64,000 bases of DNA from contig NZ_CP066308.1 of NCBI RefSeq assembly GCF_016406105.1, positions 4,066,501 through 4,130,500 on the forward strand. Reading direction: 5' to 3'. Both the position numbers and the translations under genes were made by a program. The stretch's first letter is position 1. Every line of letters begins with the position of its first letter. The stretch is from Brevibacillus composti (GTDB taxonomy: Bacteria > Bacillota > Bacilli > Brevibacillales > Brevibacillaceae). Below are positions 58,840 to 64,000 of this stretch, in pieces. A model generated the notes under the pieces. The model made no database searches and had not been told where the DNA came from. It worked only from the letters and a program-made list of their open reading frames with translations.

Positions 58840-60736
58840 CTCCCTGCGCCGTCAATGTGATGGCGACAATCAACAGCACCAGGCCAAACAGCACCATGGC
58901 TCCGTACGATTGCACCTGCCCGTTTTGTGCCCGGCCATGCAATGAACCGATCCCTTGGGTGATTTTCGCCACCAAGGCCACCAATCCGTCTACTACATAC
59001 TTGTCAAACAGATTGAGCAACTGTCCGAGCCATCCCAACGGACGGACAATGACTCCCTGATACAGCTCATCTACAAAATACTTGCGGTAGGAAAGCTGGT
59101 ACAGCCACGGCATCGCTTCCGGAATCGCATCGGAAGGAATCGACCGCTTGCCGTACATCAGCCAGGCCAGGAAAATACCCAGGATGGATACAGCCAGAGC
59201 GACGATCTGCAACCAAGCGGCCGCATGCCCTTCGCCCATCCCGTATACATTCTCAATCGCCGCGCCCACTTCTCCGCTCATCAGCCAGTCTCCCAGCACA
59301 GGAGCAAACGGCGTGTGCATAAAGCCGGACACGATCGCCAGCAAAGCGAGGACCAATAGCGGCCCGGTCATAACGCCTGGCGATTCATGCGCATCGTGCT
59401 TGCCCCGCGCTTCTCCGGCGAACGTCAGGAAGAAGAGACGGAACATGTAAAACGCGGTAAAGAACGCTGCCAGCATGGCGATCAGCAGCAGGTCAAAGCG
59501 ATGTGCTTCGTAGACTGCGCCGAGAATCGCTTCTTTGGACCAGAAGCCGGCAAACGGGAAGATCCCTGCGATCGCCAGACACCCGATCAGGAACGTCAGC
59601 GCGGTAATCGGCATCTTTTTCCACAATCCACCCATTTCAAAAACATTCTGGGTATGTACAGCATGAATCACGCTTCCTGCGCCCAGGAAGAGCAGCGCTT
59701 TGAAGAAGGCATGCGTCATCAAGTGGAAGGTGCCCGCTACGTAACCGGCAGCACCGGCTACCCCCAGCGCCAGCATCATAAAGCCGAGCTGGCTGACCGT
59801 CGAGTAAGCGAGAACGCGCTTGATATCGCGCTGTGTCAGACCGATCGAAGCCGCGAAGATCGCGGTGAATCCGCCGACATACGCTACGACGTTCAATGCT
59901 GTCTCGGAAGCGATAAACAGCGGGAATGTCGCTGCCACGAGATACACCCCGGCCGCGACCATCGTCGCCGCGTGAATCAGGGCGGACACCGGCGTCGGAC
60001 CTTCCATGGCGTCCGGAAGCCAGGTATGAAGCGGGAATTGACCCGATTTCCCCACGGCACCGACGAAGATCAGGATCGCCGCCAGTGTGATCATCCACGG
60101 CTCCAGCTTGCCGAGCGCGACACTGTCAAAGATTTGCGTATACTCAAAGCTGCCCGTCCACCAGAACAACAGGCAGATTCCGATAAAAAGACCCAAGTCT
60201 CCGATGCGCGTAACAATGAATGCTTTTTTCGCCGCCGCTTTCGCTTCCGGCTTGAAATAGTAATAACCGACGAGCAAAAACGAGCAAACCCCGACCAACT
60301 CCCAGAAAATGTAAACCTGCAGCAGGTTGGGAGCGATCACCAGGCCCAGCATGGAAAACGTAAAAAGGGCCAGATACTGATAAAAAACCGGAAACCGCTC
60401 GTCGCCCTTCATATAGCCTTTGGAGTAGATCTGCACCAGCAGGCTGACCAAGGTCACGATTACCAGCATCATCGCGTTCAGCTGGTTCACCTCAAAGCCC
60501 ATGGTGATGACAATATCTCCAACCTTTAGCCAATCCAGCGAATAGTTGTAGTCAATGGCTCCCTCTTGAAACCTTTGCCAGAACGTCACGACTGCCAATA
60601 AGAATGAAACGGCAGTCAACAGTATTCCGACAGCGGCTGCTCCTTCTTTCAACTGACGGCCAAACGAGACGATCACGATGAAAGCAAAGAGCGGAAACAG
60701 AGGAATCAACCAAGCGTATTGCATAAAGGTATCCAT
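58814..60736 (-). CDS. nuoL: NADH-quinone oxidoreductase subunit L
   Basis: The 640-residue subunit has the NuoL core (FWELVGVCSFLLVGYYYFKPEAKAAAKKAFIVTRIGD; GAVGKSGQFPLHTWLPDAMEGPTPVSALIHAATMVAAGVYL) and the long C-terminal extension with the lateral helix. It is the most distal proton-pumping subunit. Length is normal and the frame is intact. Confidence 0.96.
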   Translation of the reverse strand: MDTFMQYAWLIPLFPLFAFIVIVSFGRQLKEGAAAVGILLTAVSFLLAVVTFWQRFQEGAIDYNYSLDWLKVGDIVITMGFEVNQLNAMMLVIVTLVSLLVQIYSKGYMKGDERFPVFYQYLALFTFSMLGLVIAPNLLQVYIFWELVGVCSFLLVGYYYFKPEAKAAAKKAFIVTRIGDLGLFIGICLLFWWTGSFEYTQIFDSVALGKLEPWMITLAAILIFVGAVGKSGQFPLHTWLPDAMEGPTPVSALIHAATMVAAGVYLVAATFPLFIASETALNVVAYVGGFTAIFAASIGLTQRDIKRVLAYSTVSQLGFMMLALGVAGAAGYVAGTFHLMTHAFFKALLFLGAGSVIHAVHTQNVFEMGGLWKKMPITALTFLIGCLAIAGIFPFAGFWSKEAILGAVYEAHRFDLLLIAMLAAFFTAFYMFRLFFLTFAGEARGKHDAHESPGVMTGPLLVLALLAIVSGFMHTPFAPVLGDWLMSGEVGAAIENVYGMGEGHAAAWLQIVALAVSILGIFLAWLMYGKRSIPSDAIPEAMPWLYQLSYRKYFVDELYQGVIVRPLGWLGQLLNLFDKYVVDGLVALVAKITQGIGSLHGRAQNGQVQSYGAMVLFGLVLLIVAITLTAQGGGVLGIGQ

Positions 60737-60763
60737 TTTTGTCCTCCTTTTCGAATCCCTGTC

Positions 60764-61075
60764 CTAGCGTTTCATCGAATCCATCTCATCGACGTTGACT
60801 GTTTCCTTGTTGCGGTACAAGGCAATCAGAATCGCCAGACCGACCGCTACCTCGGCGGCTGCCACCGTCATCGTGAACAGACTGAAGATATGTCCGGTAA
60901 TCGACGGATACAGCCCGTATTTGGCGAATGCCACCAGGTTGATATTCACCGCATTCAGCATCAATTCGATCGAAATCAAGACGACGACTGCATTTCTCTT
61001 GGTCAGTGCGCCGTACATGCCTACACAAAAAAGGATCAAGGCCACTAGTAAATAGGAGGTAATGCTCACGCTCAT
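60764..61075 (-). CDS. nuoK: NADH-quinone oxidoreductase subunit K
   Basis: The 103-residue protein has three membrane helices with the conserved glutamates in [16 protein letters not shown] and [15 protein letters not shown], which form part of the central proton path. It overlaps nuoJ by four bases, so the two are coupled. Confidence 0.95.
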   Translation of the reverse strand: MSVSITSYLLVALILFCVGMYGALTKRNAVVVLISIELMLNAVNINLVAFAKYGLYPSITGHIFSLFTMTVAAAEVAVGLAILIALYRNKETVNVDEMDSMKR

Positions 61076-61584
61076 TCGCTGTCCTCCTCCTTTTTCGCCA
61101 TGATGATCGCGCCTACGAGAGCAACCAGGAGCAGAACAGAGATCAGCTCAAACGGAATGACGTAGATCTTGAACACGTCTACCCCGATCTGCTTGACGTT
61201 GCTCACCTCAGTGACAGCCGTTTCCGCTGGCTGCGGCCAGACTGTGCGCTGAATTCCCCAAAACATCAGTCCAAACAGAACTGCGACAAAAATCAGCGCA
61301 AACGCGTTTTTCCATTTGTGAGTGGAACCCTCATCAGATGCGTCGTGCTTGGTCAGCATGATCCCAAACAGCATCAGAATGGAGATCGCTCCGGAGTAGA
61401 CCAGGATTTGCGCTACTCCGACGAATTCCGCCCCGAGCAAAACGAACAGGCCGGCGATGCTGATAAACGTGATGCCAAGCGAAATCACCATATGCACGAC
61501 ACGGGTGAAGCTGATCATGAAGACCGCTCCGCCAATCGTCAGGAGGGAGAGGATAAAAAACGCAAGAAACTCGCCATTCATCAC
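61072..61584 (-). CDS. nuoJ: NADH-quinone oxidoreductase subunit J
   Basis: The 170-residue membrane protein has five helices with the NuoJ pattern ([59 protein letters not shown]). It contributes the pi-bulge helix that links quinone reduction to pumping. Its start overlaps the nuoI stop. Confidence 0.94.
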   Translation of the reverse strand: MMNGEFLAFFILSLLTIGGAVFMISFTRVVHMVISLGITFISIAGLFVLLGAEFVGVAQILVYSGAISILMLFGIMLTKHDASDEGSTHKWKNAFALIFVAVLFGLMFWGIQRTVWPQPAETAVTEVSNVKQIGVDVFKIYVIPFELISVLLLVALVGAIIMAKKEEDSE

Positions 61585-62006
61585 TAGTTCTCCTCCCTGA
61601 CATTGGTGTTGTTGTCATCGAGCCATTTGAGGTTCTTGTACAGCTCATCCCGACTGTACGTCGCCAGCTCGAAGTTATTGGTCATCACGATCGCTTCGGT
61701 CGGACATACCTCTGTGCACAAGTCGCAGAGAATGCAGATTTCGAAGTTGATATCGTAGGTATCGATAATTTTCCCTTTTTTCTCCGGGTCCGGATGGGGC
61801 TTGCCCGTCAATTGGATGCATTCGGTCGGACATACCCGCGCGCACTGGTTGCATACAATGCATTTTTCCGGCGAGAAGTGTTGAATGCCGCGAAAACGGG
61901 GCGGCATGGGAAAAGGCACGTCCGGGTAAAAATGCGTAACTTTTTTCTCGGTCAGTTTCTTAAACGTATACCCAAGGCCTTTGGCCAGTCCTAGCATGTG
62001 TGTCAC
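61584..62006 (-). CDS. nuoI: NADH-quinone oxidoreductase subunit I
   Basis: The 140-residue protein has two complete 4Fe-4S motifs, CIVCNQCARVCP and CILCDLCTEVCP, which carry electrons through clusters N6a and N6b to N2. The first helix (LAKGLGYTFKKLTEKKVTHFYPD) is the membrane-contact part. The length is slightly short for the family but nothing essential is missing. Confidence 0.96.
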   Translation of the reverse strand: MTHMLGLAKGLGYTFKKLTEKKVTHFYPDVPFPMPPRFRGIQHFSPEKCIVCNQCARVCPTECIQLTGKPHPDPEKKGKIIDTYDINFEICILCDLCTEVCPTEAIVMTNNFELATYSRDELYKNLKWLDDNNTNVREEN

Positions 62007-62039
62007 CCCTTTGGAAAAGATTCAGTCTACCTCGTCGTC

Positions 62040-63050
62040 TTAGGAGAACATGCCGCTTTGGTAGGAGATCACCACGGCAGTGACCAGGATGTTCAGGAGC
62101 GCTAATGGCAACAGCACTTTCCAGGAAAACGACATCAACTGGTCGGCGCGTGGACGCGGCATCGTCGCACGGAGCCAGAACTGCAGAAAGATATACACAG
62201 AGAACTTGAGCACAAACCAGACGATCCCCGGAATGAAGTCCAATGCCTGTATCGGCGGCAGCCATCCTCCGAAGAACAGGATCGTGATGAGTGCGCCCAT
62301 CCCAAACATATAGACGTATTCCGCCAGCATGAACATGGCAAAGCGGAAGCCGGAATACTCGACGTGGTAACCGCCCACCAGCTCCGACTCTGCTTCCGGC
62401 AGGTCAAACGGTGTCCGGTTCAGCTCAGCCTGGGCCGCGATCAAAAATACCCCGAGACCGAGGATTTGTGGAATAAAGTTCCACATATCCCGCTGCGCTT
62501 CGACAATCTCCCGCAGATTCATGCTGCCTGTCATCAGGACTACCCCGACGACGGACATGACCAGCGGCACCTCGTAACTGATCATCTGGGCAGCGGAGCG
62601 AAGTCCCCCGATCAGCGAGTACTTGTTATTGGAGGCCCACCCCGCCGTAATCACGCCCAAAACAGTGATTCCGGAGAGAGCGATGTAGTACAAAATCCCG
62701 ATGCCCAGATCGGCAAACTGAATTTTATCCGTAAAGGGCAGGACGGCCAGTACGCCAAACGCCGGCGCATACACCAGGATCGGCGCCAGCGTGTACAGGG
62801 CCCGGTCGGCATGCTTGGGGCGCGTATCTTCCTTGATCAGCAGCTTGGCGACGTCAGCCACCGTCTGCAAAAGACCCAGGGGTCCGACGCGGTTGGGACC
62901 GATCCGCAGCTGCATCCAGCCGATTACTTTGCGCTCAAAATAAATCGCATAGGTCACGAAGCCGAGCAGAACCGCCAGCAACACGACGGCAGCGAGGAAA
63001 AACCACATGATATTTCCCAGTGAAGGTGCCTGTTGCAAAAGCTCGCGCAT
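62040..63050 (-). CDS. nuoH: NADH-quinone oxidoreductase subunit H
   Basis: The 336-residue subunit has the quinone-tunnel motifs ERKVIGWMQLRIGPNRVGPLGLLQTVADVAKLLIKED and NRTPFDLPEAESELVGGYHVEYSG. The ATG at 63050 overlaps the nuoD stop in TGATG; an in-frame TTG at 63056 is less likely. It joins the peripheral and membrane arms and forms the quinone entry. Confidence 0.95.
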   Translation of the reverse strand: MRELLQQAPSLGNIMWFFLAAVVLLAVLLGFVTYAIYFERKVIGWMQLRIGPNRVGPLGLLQTVADVAKLLIKEDTRPKHADRALYTLAPILVYAPAFGVLAVLPFTDKIQFADLGIGILYYIALSGITVLGVITAGWASNNKYSLIGGLRSAAQMISYEVPLVMSVVGVVLMTGSMNLREIVEAQRDMWNFIPQILGLGVFLIAAQAELNRTPFDLPEAESELVGGYHVEYSGFRFAMFMLAEYVYMFGMGALITILFFGGWLPPIQALDFIPGIVWFVLKFSVYIFLQFWLRATMPRPRADQLMSFSWKVLLPLALLNILVTAVVISYQSGMFS

Positions 63051-64000
63051 CAACAATCTACCTCCCCAAGCACGATGTCGATGCTGCCCAGGATTGCCAC
63101 CATGTCAGAGATGTTCTCTCCATCCAGCAGCGCAGGCAGAATCTGTAGGTTGGTAAAGGAAGGGCGGCGGAATTTCAGGCGCCACGGCTTATCCTTTCCT
63201 TGGCTTGCGATGTAACAACCGATCTCGCCGCGTGGCGATTCGATCCGCACATACGCTTCGCCCGCAGGCGGACGGATGACGCGCGGCACCTTGCCCATGA
63301 TCTCGCCTTCGCTCGGGAACTGCTCCAATGCCTGTTCCAGAATGCGCAGCGACTGTTCGACCTCCGCCAGACGGAGATGATAGCGAGCCAGGCAGTCTCC
63401 TTCCGTCGCTACCGGAACGTCGAAATCAAAACGGTCGTATATGCAGTACGGCTCATCCTTGCGCAAATCCCATTTGATCCCGGTGGAGCGAAGCATCACG
63501 CCGGAGAGGGAATAATCCAGCGCTGTCTTTTGATCGAATTTGCCGATGCCGCGCAGGCGGTTCAAGAAAATCTCATTGCCCGAAACCAGCTGATGATAAC
63601 CGCCCAGTTCCTTTTTCATATAGGCCACGAATTCTTTTACTTTCTCAATCCAGCCTGGAGGCGCATCCCACTTCACGCCGCCGACGCGCATGTAGTTAAA
63701 GGTCATGCGTGCGCCGCAAAGCTCGTTAAACAGATCGAGGATCGTCTCACGGTCTCTGAAGGCAAACAAAAACGGTGACATGGCACCCAGGTCAAGCAAA
63801 TAGGTACCCCACCACACCAAGTGACTGGCTACACGGTTCAATTCCATTGCGATCAGGCGAAGATACTGTGCCCGCTCTGGAATTTCCAGCCCCATCATCG
63901 TTTCCACTGCATGACAGATCACATAGTTGTTGGTCATCGCCGCGAGGTAGTCCATGCGGTCCGTATAGGGAATAATTTGCGTGTATGTCAGATTTTCTGC
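63050..64000 (-). CDS. nuoD: NADH-quinone oxidoreductase subunit D (partial, runs off right edge)
   Basis: The visible 316 residues are the C-terminal part of the 49-kDa subunit: YLAAMTNNYVICHAVETMMGLEIPERAQYLRLIAMELNRVASHLVWWGTYLLDLGAMSPF with the quinone-site His region upstream at the edge, and the C-terminal FTNLQILPALLDGENISDMVAILGSIDIVLGEVDC. It is followed directly by nuoH with no nuoE, nuoF or nuoG between, as in the 11-subunit Bacillales-type complex. The N-terminus is outside the window. Confidence 0.95.
   Translation of the reverse strand, partial: AENLTYTQIIPYTDRMDYLAAMTNNYVICHAVETMMGLEIPERAQYLRLIAMELNRVASHLVWWGTYLLDLGAMSPFLFAFRDRETILDLFNELCGARMTFNYMRVGGVKWDAPPGWIEKVKEFVAYMKKELGGYHQLVSGNEIFLNRLRGIGKFDQKTALDYSLSGVMLRSTGIKWDLRKDEPYCIYDRFDFDVPVATEGDCLARYHLRLAEVEQSLRILEQALEQFPSEGEIMGKVPRVIRPPAGEAYVRIESPRGEIGCYIASQGKDKPWRLKFRRPSFTNLQILPALLDGENISDMVAILGSIDIVLGEVDC

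Noticed and set aside
55555..60529. Long plus-strand frames opposite nuoN, nuoM and nuoL
   Set aside because: They are His/Arg/Gln-rich mirrors of membrane-protein genes with clear Nuo motifs on the minus strand.
1..64000. CRISPR arrays, rRNA or tRNA genes
   Set aside because: No regularly spaced direct repeats, no rRNA-like blocks and no tRNA cloverleaf were seen by eye; a tRNAscan or CRISPR search would be needed to exclude them fully.

Overview
The window reads as a chromosomal segment of a Gram-positive, endospore-forming, flagellated firmicute of the Brevibacillus type. Three things point that way: a cell-wall protein locus with the two-start middle-wall-protein layout and an outer-wall-protein homologue behind it; the sporulation and cell-shape order ywzB-ywmB-murA-spoIID-spoIIQ-spoIIID-mbl-flhO-flhP-fabZ; and an 11-subunit-type nuo operon. 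The genus is inferred from remembered family features, not from a search. Almost every gene lies on the minus strand.

1-3.4 kb is a sulfur-handling operon: an ArsR-rhodanese regulator, a cysteine desulfurase split by an in-frame stop, a persulfide-dioxygenase-like metallo-hydrolase and an MFS transporter. A perfect palindrome overlies the regulator's promoter. 3.4-8.6 kb holds two different insertion sequences around a plus-strand pair, a MarR regulator and a flavoprotein, which share operator-like sites and cysteine-pair tails. 8.7-11.0 kb is an S-layer/outer-wall protein gene that has lost its promoter, signal peptide and N-terminus.

11.1-27.8 kb is an accessory block that looks like an uncharacterised integrated replicative element. 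It has two tyrosine recombinases, a primase-helicase fusion, an OB-like protein, RadC, a ribbon-helix-helix regulator, a DUF960 protein, an Xre regulator, a HEPN/MNT/YgiT toxin-antitoxin-like cluster, two paralogous secreted proteins with a degenerate gluzincin site, a membrane-anchored protein and several small ORFs. Four long inverted repeats with an AGCGTCAGT core sit between its genes. A group II intron (27.8-29.8 kb) follows, inserted just after a terminator, then an unidentified structured stretch.

30.4-43.7 kb is the surface-layer locus: an outer-wall-protein homologue, the SLH-domain wall protein with its tandem promoters, a TolC-family protein, a YigZ-family protein and a large SLH-anchored protein. 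43.9-55.4 kb is core wall, lipid, flagellar and sporulation genes: tagO, tagA, fabZ, a CDP-alcohol phosphatidyltransferase, an EpuA protein, flhP, flhO, mbl, spoIIID, spoIIQ, spoIID, murA, ywmB and ywzB. A 218-bp inverted-repeat element (55.4-55.7 kb) separates these from nuoN-M-L-K-J-I-H-D, which runs off the right edge.

The surface genes form a theme. TagO and TagA start wall polymers, SLH proteins bind wall polymers, the two wall proteins coat the cell, and the accessory block adds two more secreted proteins and a spare S-layer fragment. All functional calls rest on motif recognition and gene order; no database search was possible.
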